This document shows positions 1 to 10,564 of a DNA stretch of 64,000 nucleotides, one piece after another. The DNA is from Nereocystis luetkeana (taxonomy: Eukaryota; Sar; Phaeophyceae; Laminariales; Laminariaceae), in assembly GCA_031213475.1 (NCBI GenBank), contig JARUPZ010000002.1:7984830-8048829 (forward strand). The letters run 5' to 3'. The notes under the pieces are model-generated. The model had not been told where the DNA came from, made no database searches, and worked only from the letters and a program-made list of their open reading frames with translations. Made by a program: the position numbers and the translations under genes. How positions within the stretch are numbered: position 1 is the first letter of the stretch; each line of letters begins with the position of its first letter.

Positions 1-239
1 TAAGTCGTGCAAGGGGCAGTGCCTACCTATAGCAGCAGCAGCAACAAACTGCAGAATCAGTAAGCAGCACAGCAAGCACCAACAGGCAACAGTGCGATCA
101 AACTTGCGCTCGTCGACACTCGTTGTGCAAGCAACGCCGCCACAACGAGAAGATCGCGCTCCTTCTTCTTCGTTGTCCTCTCTGCCCGAAAAGGGGTGGT
201 ATTGCGGCGAAGATCAGGAGCGTGGCGGCAAGGGTGCGC

Positions 240-600
240 GCTTGCAGCAGCAGAAGCAGCAGCAGCAGCAGCAGCAGCAGCAACCGCAAGCAGCAGCAAG
301 CTGCGCCTGCAACAGCGCTTGCAGCAGCGCTTGCTTGAGGCGGCTCTCATGCTTGCAGCAGCGCTTGCTTGCAGCAGCGCTTGCTCGCAGCAGAGTTTGC
401 TTGTGCAGCAGCGCTCGCTTGCAGCAACCCTTGTGTGCAGCAACGCTTGCTTACCGCAGTGCTTGCTTGCCGCAACGCTTGCAGCAACAGCACCGCACAG
501 CCAGCTGCACACTACTACTGGCAGCAGCAGCAGCACACTACATGTCGTAGTAGCGGTAGTCCGTGACGTGCATCAGCAGCTGCAGCAGCAGGCAGCAGAC
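240..600. repeat. CAG-rich degenerate trinucleotide / GCTTGC repeat
   Basis: A run of CAG triplets near 246-285 passes into a degenerate array in which GCAGCAGCG alternates with CTTGCTTGC and CTTGCAACA up to about 600. All frames stay open for long distances because the period is a multiple of three, giving poly-Gln, poly-Ala or poly-Leu translations with no domain. I read it as a simple-sequence tract, not a gene. Confidence 0.8.
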
Positions 601-965
601 TAGGCATGCAGCAGCACCGGCAGCAAATCTCGCAAAACCCCGCCGGTATCAGACATGGCCCCAGGTCACTCTCGGGGCAAGCTTGGCCAATCCGAAGCGT
701 CCGGAGAGTTTTCGGCCAACAGAATGCAGCGGTCGAATCTCATATCTTACAAATATGACTCTAGTAAAATATACTATCCAAAAATGCGTAACTTCGTCAT
801 TTCTATGCAAATTTGATTACGATATTTGATTAGTCGTCGGTAACGGGGGAAAAAAAATAAGCAAAATTCCTAATACTTTTTATTTTGCGCGGACACCCTA
901 TTGGTATTTTGTTCTTCTCATCTGGTCTTGATTATGCTGTTGTGTTCTCGTGCCCGGTACGCTGG
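601..965. other. Intergenic, no gene seen
   Basis: AT-rich non-coding DNA with short ORFs only. The last 60 bases resemble the stretch at 38700-38750 and seem to be the left part of a dispersed repeat that is interrupted here and resumes at 1711. Confidence 0.5.
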
Positions 966-1710
966 TGGAAGATGTACTCATGACATCACTATCCTTGTGA
1001 CAGCAGTAATAGTTATTCGGAGATTTGGTACGGAGATTTGGATCTGGCACGGAGATCTGGCGGGGCATTGCGGGAATATTGGGAGATACGTGTGGGAACT
1101 TGGCTTTGAGTTCTGGTTTCACTTGACCAAGGTGGTTCCCTTTTCGTGTTGGTATGGGCTCGCGCCGAGCCCCCGTCCACTTCCACAACTACTTCGAGAA
1201 CTACTTGTTCTTCTCCCCAACGTACACGATAATACACATGAACTAACAGGCCGATCTAGGCCGCCTGCCTTCATTCCGAGAGCCCCGTCAACTGGGCCGA
1301 CAGCACCATTCATGAACGTGCACGATAATACACATGAACTAACAGGCCGATCTAGGCCGCCTGCCTTCATTCCGAGAGCCCCGTCAACTGGGCCGACAGC
1401 ACCATTCATGAACGTGTACGATAATACACATGAACTAACAGGCCGATCTAGGCCGCCTGCCTTCATTCCGAGAGCCCCGTCAACTGGGCCGACAGCACCA
1501 TTCATGAACGTGCACGATAATACACATGAACTAACAGGCCGATCTAGGCCGCCTGCCTTCATTCCGAGAGCCCCGTCAACTGGGCCGACAGCACCATTCA
1601 TGAACGTGCACGATAATACACATGAACTAACAGGCCGATCTAGGCCGCCTGCCTTCATTCCGAGAGCCCCGTCAACTGGGCCGACAGCACCATTCATGAT
1701 CTACCTATTA
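966..1710. mobile_element. Possible 745 bp insertion carrying a minisatellite
   Basis: The repeat copy at about 38700-38940 runs continuously through the point where this copy is interrupted. The interruption is bounded by GCTGG at 961-965 and again at 1711-1715, which could be a 5 bp target duplication. The inserted DNA contains the 5 x 96 bp array. No terminal inverted repeat or transposase is visible, so a deletion in the other copy is also possible. Confidence 0.35.
1219..1698. repeat. Tandem minisatellite, 5 copies of 96 bp
   Basis: Five direct copies of a 96 bp unit lie head to tail, each starting at AACGTRCACGATAATACAC and ending at CACCATTCATG. Copies differ at one or two positions (GTACAC versus GTGCAC). 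Since 96 is divisible by three, ORFs pass through on both strands (for example 901-1731 on +, with a 32-residue repeat containing HDNTHELTGR). There is no splice context, start context or homology to support translation. Near-identity of the copies indicates recent expansion. Confidence 0.95.
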
Positions 1711-1890
1711 GCTGGCATTTCACTTGCTTGAAACTTGAATTTGCGATTTATTTAGTTATTTTTGTCTTCGTCTGTGTCACAGTCTGTGACCACAGAATCA
1801 GTATATCTCTAGGATAAAGAATCAGGACAAACACTGGGTGTACTGGTGAAGCTGGGTAGAAAGGACGATTTAGTGTGAAGACAACAACAA
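1711..1890 (+). repeat. Dispersed repeat, copy 1 (right part)
   Basis: This stretch aligns by eye with 38745-38940. Both contain CATTTCACTTGCTT or its variant, then a T-rich run, GTCTGTGAC, CACAGAAT, AATCAGG, ACACTGGGTGTACTG, GGTGGGTAGA or its variant, and TGTGAAGAC. A short (ACA)n run follows here. No coding content. Confidence 0.7.
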
Positions 1891-2014
1891 CAACAACAAC
1901 AACAACGACAAAAAAAAAGGTCAAGCTTGCGTTGTGAACTTGTGACGACCACGTATGCACCCAGCCATCGAAGCACCGCACGACGGAGGCTAACGGGTTA
2001 CCAGGTACCTGGTA

Positions 2015-4660
2015 TCTGGTAACCTGTACAAGGCGCTTCGCTTCGCGGGCGGCCTACGCCGCCTGCTACGCTCACTCAGAAAGGACAAAAACATCAATTT
2101 GTGCGAAGCGGACAGAGGCCCATGATTGAATATAGTTTTTTTCGAGATTTTGTATTTGCAAACTGGCGACTTGATAATGCCAAGAGTCGCGCCGCCATGC
2201 TTCAGGAAAAAACAGCTCGGACGCCACATACGCTTCGCGTCGCGGGCGGTTGGTTCCGCACGCTACGCTCGCGCACATCCCGTACGTACGTACATACCCC
2301 AGGTAGGGTAATCCTCTTCTCCTTTTGATATGCTTGCTGAATGTACGAAAGAGAAATCACAGCACGGCACAGCAGCACCGCAAAAACAATGGAAATGAAC
2401 CGAAAAAATTGGAAGGAAAAAATAATCCCCATCCCCCTTATGAAATAATTTTCTGCCTGATTGGAACACCTTGCACCGGTCAGGGCCGGTTCAAATGGGG
2501 GCAAAATAAACAACAAGAAACGAAATAAAAAACGAAGAACAGAACTAAAGAGTACGTGAGTTTTATTGGTCAAATTCAAAAAAATAGACGTAGAGATCCC
2601 GATACCTACGTTTTCACATTTCGTTTTTTTAAAGTCTCACCTGAGGGCCGGTCTTGACGAGGGCAAAACAAACGAAAAAAAAAACGAAATGAAATGAACT
2701 GATTTCCGTTTTTCGCAAAAAACTGCAGGTTGAGTCCTAACGAGAGAAAAAAAACGAAAAAAAAAACGAAACAAAAAGAAGAAGCAGAGTTGATTTTTTT
2801 CGCGGTACAAATTTTCGGAATGACTCAACCGCCACAGCACGTGATTCCCGGCGATAGCGCTCGACAGCGACGGTGGATAGACACAACTCGCACACGTGAA
2901 GCACCCTCCACAGCAGGCGGTTCTCCTGGTCCAACCCGCTCCCTACGGAGTGCTCTAGAACGTGTGTATCGGCCATCGCTGTTGGAGAGCAGACGTTTGA
3001 ATGTTGAGTGGGACGCATGTCGAAAAATATACCGCCAAGCCACTTCCTGATCCCCCGGTTTCTTGCGAGGGCACCCCATGATGATTCCCTACCCATATGT
3101 GCTCGCGCCGTCAGCAGACAAGCCGCGTGGCAGCCACATGCAATACCTCGGCCATCGTGCGCTTGCCAACCGGTCGTAAAAACTTTATCGGAACTGCATC
3201 CCAACGCTTCGAGCTCCACCTATGTTCCTCTTCGACCCTGGGTATCCCATATTTCGTTTATTTGGCACCCATTTCGGGTTTTTTCAAGTCCTCTGGGACT
3301 TAAAAAAACGAAATGTGAAAACGTAGGTATCGGGATCTCTACTTCTAATTTGTACAATTTGACCAATAAAACTCGCGGACTCTTTAGTTCTGTTCTTCGT
3401 TTTTCCATTTCGTTTTGTTTTTCGCTTATTTTGCCCTCGATAAGACCGGCCCTCAGAGGACTTGAAAAAAACGAAATGGGTGCCAAATAAACGAAATATG
3501 GGATACCTAGGGTCGAAGAGGAACATAGGAGGAGCTCGAAGCGTTGGGATGAAGTTCCGACAAAGTTTCTACGACCGGTTGCGAAGCGCACGATGGCCGA
3601 GGTAGTGCATGTGGCTGCCACGCGGCTTGTCTGCTCACGGCGGGAGCATGGGTAGGGAATCACCATGGGGTGCCCTCGCAAGAAACCGCAAGAGACCGGG
3701 GGACTAGGAAGTGGCTGTGGAGGTATATTTTTCGACATGAGCCCCACTCAATATTCAAACGTCTGCCATCGAACAGCGATGGCCGATACACATGTTCCAG
3801 AGCACTCCGGACGGAGCGGGTTGGACCACGAGAACCGCCTGCTGTGGAGGGTGCCTCACGTGTGCGAGTTGTGTCTATCCACCGTCGCTGTCGAGCGCTA
3901 TCGCCGTGAATCACGTGCTGTGGTGGTTGAGTCATTCTGAAAAATTGCACCGCGTAAAAAATCGACTCTGCTTCTTTTTGTTTCGATTTTTCTCTCGATA
4001 GGACTCAACCTGCTGTTTTTTGCGAAAAGCGAAAGTCTGTTCGTTTTATTTCCTTTTTTTCGTTTGTTTTGCCCTCGTTAAGACCGGCCCTGGAAAAAGA
4101 AAAAAAACGATCAGCATAGCTTTTCTCTCAGCCTCGTACGCCGCCCGCCCCTCTCGCGATCACCTCGCCACCGATTCGGTCCGGGTAAAGCTTTCCTCAC
4201 TCTCTGCCACAGTGAGCCCCATCGCCCGCCTCGCGTGAAGCCCGGTGCTCACCGTGGCCGTCGTTCGCCAGCTCGACAATGTTGGTGCTCAGAAGCGTAT
4301 CTCTCTCTTCGAGCTTCAGCCCGGTCGCAAAAATATGCACCGCTTGAATGTTATCTTGCAACCCCGAACGACCCTTATAAACTCGTACATACTCTATCCA
4401 AAATCACAAAAGGAGGCCAGACAGAACCCTTTCATGTTTCCCTCGTGTCTCGGGGCACACGCAACGCCTAGCCACGAAAACGGCAACCGCGCTCCTTGCA
4501 ACCCCCCCTCTACCCGCTAGCACTCGCTGGCACCCGCGACGGGGTCGGGCTGGCCCGTGGTGCCGTGCTCCGAGTACACGCACGCACACGAACCGAAAGA
4601 AGAAGAAAGGAGTAAAGGATTGAAAGTGCCAACAAAAACGGAGCAAACAAAGAACCGCTG
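2015..4660 (+). mobile_element. Composite repeat element interrupted by a fold-back insertion
   Basis: The left part (about 2025-2478) and right part (about 4095-4660) together match the element at about 37045-38050. Shared landmarks in order are a GGCGCTTCGCT tract, GCGAAGCGGACAG, GGCGACTTGATAATGCCAAG, TACATACCCCAGGTAGGGTA, AGCACAGCA, GGAACACCTTGCACC, then CTCAGCCTCGTACGCCGCCC, TTCGGTCCGGGTAAAGCTTT and GTGAAGCCCGGTGCTCAC. The 37 kb copy passes directly between the halves, so 2481-4092 is an insertion. A third, shorter copy of the left part lies at 22530-22745. No ORF with a recognisable transposition protein is present. Confidence 0.7.
2481..4092. mobile_element. Fold-back / inverted-repeat insertion (about 1.6 kb)
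   Basis: The block is bounded by CAGGGCCGGT at 2481-2490 and its exact complement ACCGGCCCTG at 4083-4092. Inside, B (2642-3295) is repeated in inverted orientation as B' (3454-4092), and a shorter A (2481-2641) is repeated inverted as A' (3296-3453), giving the order A, B, A', B'. The B/B' arms are about 640-650 bp with a 158 bp spacer. Ends starting CAGGG, followed by GAGGGCAAAA, resemble hAT-type non-autonomous elements, but no clear 8 bp target duplication was found. ORFs of up to 160 codons within the arms mirror each other and are not supported as genes. Confidence 0.75.
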
Positions 4661-5078
4661 GAAAGGTTCGGCAAGTAATAAAAGGAGGCGATTCCCAAGT
4701 GGCAGCTCTGAGAGGCCAGGGATGTACCAACCGAGCACGCTCAGAGAGTGAGATATCTATAAGTAGTTCTATGTACGCACTGCTGCAATCCCAAATGATA
4801 TTCACTGCTGTTCAACGTTCAAAAGCAAATTTGCAAATTCGCACACCATAAAACTGTGACACTTGCGCATGCTGTCCTGCTGTGATGTTGGTATTGTAAA
4901 CTTTCAAGTCACAAATAGCAAATCACCAAAATCTTCGAGGAGCAAAGTTGGCGATTGGTTCCTACTGCTGTACTTTTCACCAGGTATTTTCTTTGTCATG
5001 ACATGGCATGGTGCTGGGCGGATGCGTCTCTGCCGTGTCCTCACCTACTGATGCACGATCGAGACATTACAGGGTACA
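4661..5078. other. Intergenic, nothing recognised
   Basis: AT-moderate DNA with no long ORF, no clear repeat copy and no RNA gene that I can recognise. Confidence 0.5.
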
Positions 5079-5918
5079 TCAATAATCGCATGATGAGCAA
5101 GCGTGTACGCGTACAGGTATGCACGCACCTGGATAGCCTTGACCGCTACAGCAGCCTTTTTCCCCCTCCCTGGAGCGTCGGCAACGCAACACGACAGGAC
5201 CAGCCTCACGAAGTCCACCTGTAAGCAACAGGCAGGTCAAAGTCGGGACGGGCAGGCCGTGACGATGGTGATGGTGATGGCCATCGGCGGCGTAACCTAC
5301 GGCTGCGAGACACCACAGCCTACTGCCTACTCGCGAGAGATATGCCGTAAGGGGTACCACCCTGTCCGATAACACAATTGCCGTTCCTACTCCGAAGATG
5401 TGAATCCTCACATAGCGGTTCCGGCTCGCGAGCTCCTGGGAAGCCTTGCCCGATAAAATCTCCTCGACAGGCTTAACGGCCAAGTCGCGCATTAAGCCAG
5501 CGGTGCCCGCGTCGGCATTGAGCGCGATCGAGCCCGAATTCAGGTTGACGCTGCGAGCCCCTAGAATGCTGTTATTCTCTGAATTTTGGCTCACAAAGCT
5601 AGAAGCTTGAGACAATTTGCACGCGACAAATCGCTCCCAAACAGGATCAACGCTGGCCATTGCAGCCGTGGAATAAGATGGTAAAGGCAGTAAAGCCACC
5701 TCTGGCGCAGAACCCCTAAGTTTGTCGGGCGCTGCAGGGTGAAAGGGTCGACCATCTAAAATCACAAAATCACCAACTGGAAAAAGGTGGAGTGCAGAAA
5801 ATTGAAATTCAAATTTAGACTCATAAAAAAGCATCCGAATATCATCGAACTCCCCAAACTTGAATCCCGAGCATCCGACTACTGGGTTTACTTGGAGCAG
5901 CCGCGGGGTACAGCCCAT
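5079..5918 (-). CDS. Long ORF of unknown function (uncertain)
   Basis: A 279-codon reading frame on the minus strand starts at ATG 5918 and runs toward the window start. The middle (MASVDPVWERF, LNSGSIALNADAG, VKPVEEILSGKASQEL) has ordinary protein composition, while the C-terminal 100 residues include a His run and Cys-rich sequence that look non-coding, so an unseen splice site may lie before them. It is divergent from the C1-VPS9 gene, and its first 130 bases overlap the antisense of that gene's possible leader. I recognise no family. It could be a real first exon or a chance frame. Confidence 0.3.
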   Translation of the reverse strand: MGCTPRLLQVNPVVGCSGFKFGEFDDIRMLFYESKFEFQFSALHLFPVGDFVILDGRPFHPAAPDKLRGSAPEVALLPLPSYSTAAMASVDPVWERFVACKLSQASSFVSQNSENNSILGARSVNLNSGSIALNADAGTAGLMRDLAVKPVEEILSGKASQELASRNRYVRIHIFGVGTAIVLSDRVVPLTAYLSRVGSRLWCLAAVGYAADGHHHHHRHGLPVPTLTCLLLTGGLREAGPVVLRCRRSREGEKGCCSGQGYPGACIPVRVHACSSCDY

Positions 5919-6047
5919 GTTGAACGCCGAGGCGCGGCATCAGCTAACAGGGAGAAGAAAGGTTGTTTTATTTTGGTAGGTTACCGGGAAGAGCGAAGAC
6001 GTGGGTGTGAAGCTGTAGGTAGATTGTTTGTCACACCGCTGTTGCTG

Positions 6048-9000
6048 ATGACACTATCCGTTCTTCCGAAATACGCTGCCGGTGCTGTTGCAACGTCGGG
6101 CCAGCAGCAGCGACGCGACGATGATGCAGCCGTCGATGAGGTGGGGCCCTTGACGTCCCTCACGGAGTCCGAACGCCTTGCATTGGCGGTCAGGTTCGGC
6201 CGCACCCGCATGTGCGCCGCACTGACCCACGGTCACAGCTTCGAGACCTCCATTTTCCGCTTGCCGGCGAAGTGCTCGGGTTGTCACGAGCTCGTGTGGG
6301 GGCCGTTCGCGCGAGGGGTTACCTGCCTCATCTGCAAGCTCACGGCGCACCGATCGTGCACGGGGATGGCGACGATACCTCAGTGCCCGACGAAAGAGGT
6401 GTTCGCGGATTTTTGTCGCTCAGAACTTGAGCGAGCAAATGGGGCACCCTGCTTCGACGGCGCCGGCATAGCAGCAAAAGTTGCGCCGGCAAGAGCAAGT
6501 GCCTCAACGTGCGCCGCTGGTGGTGACCTCGACGAATGGGCGACGGTGGAAGGGATGATGGACCAGTCTTGCGAGGGGACAGAGAACAAGCGACCGTCTT
6601 CCTCGCCGCCTCCGCCACACTCCCCACCGCTGGTGGCCTCTCAGGCTGTCCAAGACCTCGGGTCTTCCTTCTCCTGGAGCCCACTCGGAAGCGGCTACCG
6701 CAAGCTAGGGACCCAAGACAACGAGCAGCTGCCGCCACACCAGCAGCCGCAGCCGCAGCAAGAGCCGTCCACGTCTATCGCCGCTGCTGCTGCTGCTGCT
6801 GCTGCTGCAGTGACGCCGGAAGGCGACCTGGAAATAATCACCGAGGTGGCTCTATCGGAGAAAGACGATGGTGTAACCACTCCAGACCCTGCCACTATTA
6901 CTGTTGGGGCTGGTGGTGCCGCTGCTGGTGCTGCTGAACCGGCGAACTACAGTACCTCGAAGATCCGAAATGTTGGCAAGATGAGCGTCGCTGGTGGCGT
7001 CGTCGGCGCTGTTCTCGGCGGCCCGGTCGGCGCTGTGGTCGGCCTAAAAGTCGGAGCCTTCCTGGGGGCTGGAAGGTGGAGCGTGCAGGAGTTGTGGAAG
7101 CGAATTGAGAAGGACCGGCGGGAGGCCGGCGCCGAGGGGATAAGGCTTTCGAAAGGCTCGAAGGGGGCGGTGGCAGCGGCAGCGGCAGAGGAAGCGCTCG
7201 CTCGGAGACATCGAGATGTCTGGGCCCGCATCGCGGAGAAAATTGAGGGCGAGAAACAGCCGCTTGTCTGGTGAGTGTATCTTGCCCGTTGGAGCCACGA
7301 GAGCAGTGCGTGAGTACGTACGGTGGTTGTCGTACGGTAGTCAAGACGGTGAGCTGCTCATACCGGTAGGACCTACCAGGTATGTTCGATGCCCGATCTA
7401 TTTTGTCGTTGGATGTCCCAATGACCTTCTCTTGCGTCGAGCTTTCGTGAGCGCTTTTTGTGCGGCGTTACACCCTCGAATCCCTTAATGCAATGCGTAC
7501 GTACGTAAGTACGTACGTACCTGTGTAAATATCATCGCGTACATTGTTGAGCTGCATGCTGGTTCCGACTCGCCACAATTTGTAACCGCATATCGTGTGA
7601 CACGCAAGAGAGCACACCCCCTGGGCCAAATTTCCGAGACAAGTTTCTCCGAAAGTATTAGTAGGGGGGTATACGTACACAACGAGAGTGGTGGCGTTGG
7701 GGAGATGTCGTCGAGGCCTTTCCATAGACACATGGCTCGGCGTTTGCACCCGTCCTGTTGTCGAACAAATTAGCAGAAAATAATCCGAGAGGGTGTGTTA
7801 CCTTGTGCCTTATATGGTACGAGTATCAGAAATGAGGTCATCATTTTCCAGCTTCAACGTTAAACCTTACTTCTCCTTAGAGTTGCCGGGCGAGAAAACG
7901 CAATGAGGCCCACACTTGGAAACCGGGAAAAAAAAAAAACAGAACTTGTGCGGCGATATCTCTTCATCGTGGAGAATCCCGCGAACAGTGTCGTCGGTAC
8001 GTGTAGACTTGGGTATTTTTGTTCCCTGCTCACACTGGAAGAGTATAGTTTTTTCGCAAGCAGCACCAACGGCCGCCTCGCTTAACAGAGCACGGATCAC
8101 GCCAATACTACCAAGGATGTGTGATTGCTCTGAGATCCCTCGCTGCCGAGTTGTAGGGGCGTTCGTGGCGTGTGTTTGAGACGTCGTCCGACACGTGAGA
8201 GCCTGGCTCATTCTCGTGTCCTTTTTTTCACGCGGAAATTATGTGCTGTATGTGGTACGAGTGAAGGGCTGAAACAGAAGGGATTAGGCTCTCACGCCTT
8301 AAGCCAGACCTGCAGACACACACCACGAACCGCCCTCGAACTTTGCATTGAGGACTCTCTGCTCAGTGGAGCATGCACCCTCTGAAGTTTGTCGTCTTTG
8401 TCGTGGTCCCGTGATGTTCGAGGCGAGAGCTTGGCGGCGGTGGTTGTTGCTGTGTGGGAAAAGCTCATTTGTTTTGCTACGTCGGCAAGTTTAGGCAGGC
8501 AAAAAAATACCAACCCGACGACTGTGGGTTTCAACACCTCAAGAAGAACCCCCGTTTTTATACATTGGCCGCATGTCATTGTAACTGGCCTAGGGTACCT
8601 GGTACGCAAATTACAGTACCGCTCTGTAAAAGTGCCCCCATGCTCCTACCTCCCTCCGACTTCCTCGCCTGAACTGCTGCGGTGCTGTTCGTCGCTTCAA
8701 CGCCCCCCTCCCTTCCCTTTTTCTCTGCTTCCCCGCGAGTAGGGACCTCGGCGCCGAGCAACGAAGGCTCTTCGAGCAGGGGGAGTGCGATGCTGGGGAG
8801 GTGGCGATGTTTGTCGTTGGCAAGGTTCTGGCGGACGAATCGGCTATGCCGAGCCATCTCTACGCGGCCCTCCTCTGCGAGTTCCGCTCCAGACATCGCC
8901 TGTGCGACTGCCGCCGCCCTATCAAGCGGCGCTCCAGCGACAGCGATATGGTCGCGCTCTTTCCCCGAGCGGGCGGCAGCCGCCAAGCCGTGGACTCGAG

Positions 9001-10564
9001 CACCCTCGGCGACGGGGCCGCCTATTTCGCGAGCACGCCAGGCCTGGAGAAAACGTTCAGCTTCGTGGAAGAGACGGAGATTGTGGAGGGAGAGGAGAGC
9101 GACACGGCTGGTTTCGGCGAGGACGGGCATGGAGACAGCAGCAGTGAGGACGGGGGAGATGGGCGAGATGGGTCGGTGCCTGATACACATACAGATCGCC
9201 CCAACAGAGCAGCATGGGCGGGGCTGACGGCGTCATCTTCTACCCCCACCTCCCCCGGAACCGCTGTGCCTCCGCCGTCCGGCAGGCGCTTGACGTCCAT
9301 TACATCGAAAGACTCCTGGCGCAATGGCTCGTCTCATATGGATAGTTGGGTCGAGCTGGAGGGGGTTGGGTGCAGCAATTGCGGCGGGAGGGTATCTAGC
9401 GGAAGCAAGCAAGGGCAGTCTTCCGAGTCGCTGGGTAAGGACGTGGATGAAGATGAAGGCGGGTTTGGGGAGGGCTGGGCGGCCGCCGATGTCCCTCCGT
9501 GCTGGTGTGCGGACGAAGGAGGCCTCTCGGCTAGCCCCGAAAGCGTTCAGAGTTTGGTGCCCGCCTTACGACGCGATTCCGTGGGTCGCACGAACGAAAG
9601 CGCGCAGACCCCCCGCGGAGACAGACGAAAGAAACCCGGAATGAAAATATCGCCGACGAAGGGGACAACGGAGCTTGACGGTCGGACCACGGGCGAGCCC
9701 TCTCCTGTCGGAGGTATTTCAGCGCCTGGCGTGCAAGAGTGGGTGGATGGCGCTGAAGGCGGGAAAGGGTCGAACGAATGTGGCTCGGCGACCGGTGCAG
9801 CGGGTGGGACGGCCGGCGATGACGGTGGGGCTGGCGAAGAGGCGTGCGACGCCCTGCGGGACGTGCATGGCGTGCTGCGAGAGCTCACGCAAGCTCTCCT
9901 CACTTGGTGCCCGCTGCTCACGGCCTGCGATGAAGCCGCTATCCAAGCCGTCAACTGCATCGACCAGCGAGTCTTCTCGGAGACCTACGGTCCTGTCTAC
10001 GGCCGCATCGCGTCGGGCCAGGCACGGGATCGCGACGCAACCCTCGCGCGGCGTGTGGAGAGGGAGGAACGCTCGCGGCTGTTGGCCGGTAGGCCAAGTC
10101 TCGCTTCTGAGTGCTGGCCGGAAGTGCTTGCGGCGCTCCGCGCCGCAGATGCCGCGCGCACAGGTCGCGACAAGCTGGGGTTTCTCGTGCAGGCGGTGGA
10201 GAGAATCAGCGAGGCGTTACCTGCCACGGCCAGTACGGATACCCTGCTGTGGTCCTTATGCCGGCACCTGTCGGCTGCGACGATAAGATTGGGTGCAGCG
10301 GGCGGTAGAGCGGGGGGCAGCAGCGCACCCATGCCTCGACCGCACGCCGAGGTCGCGTTCGTAGAACAGTTCGTGCGCGACGAGTCTTGGCTGATGGGGA
10401 AGCAGGGCTACGTGCTGACCACGGTAGATGCGGCCTTGCACGTGCTTCTCGATCCCAAGATGTCCGACGAGGTGTTTTTGGATTCGCCGGAAGAGGCCTC
10501 TGAACAAGCCCCGCACGACGGTGAGCGTCGCATGGGAAGCGCGAGACCGCACAGCGATAGATAG
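6048..10564 (+). CDS. C1-domain and VPS9-domain protein (putative Rab5-family GEF)
   Basis: Predicted as two exons, 6048-7270 and 8743-10564, encoding about 1014 residues. The join is well supported: exon 1 ends GTCTG before GTGAGTGT, the intron (1472 bp) ends GCGAGTAG, and phase 2 is kept, giving QPLVW-DLGAEQ. Residues 63-113 form a C1 zinc finger (His63, Cys76, Cys79, Cys93, Cys96, His101, Cys104, Cys113). C1 domains bind diacylglycerol or phorbol ester or mediate protein contacts. A Gly/Ala-rich stretch (near residues 305-340) and an Asp/Gly/Ser-rich linker follow. Residues about 780-980 resemble a VPS9 domain, the Rab5/Rab21 exchange module: DKLGFLVQAVERI, an Asp in STDTLLWSL (Asp907), and GYVLTTVDAAL with Tyr964 and Thr967 spaced as in the catalytic motif. 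The start is uncertain: the frame is open to 5787, but the upstream sequence does not look coding. Poly-Gln and poly-Ala runs sit near residues 230-255. The VPS9 call is from motif pattern only. Confidence 0.75.

Noticed and set aside
92-603. Overlapping Gln-, Ala- and Leu-rich ORFs on both strands
   Set aside because: All frames are open because the DNA is a degenerate trinucleotide repeat; no domain or splice structure.
1219-1698. CRISPR-like array
   Set aside because: The 96 bp units are contiguous and nearly identical, with no spacers, and the genome is eukaryotic.
901-1731. 276-codon ORF with a repeated 32-residue unit
   Set aside because: The repeat unit is 96 bp, so every frame stays open, including a mirror ORF on the other strand. 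No homology or gene context.
2737-3219. 160-codon ORF (minus) and a related ORF at 3665-3940 (plus)
   Set aside because: They are the same sequence in the two arms of the inverted repeat; frames differ at the ends and no domain is recognised.
8682-9227. ORFs in other frames over the VPS9-gene exon
   Set aside because: Shadows of the GC-rich exon; the chosen frame is the only one that continues the upstream C1 exon in phase.
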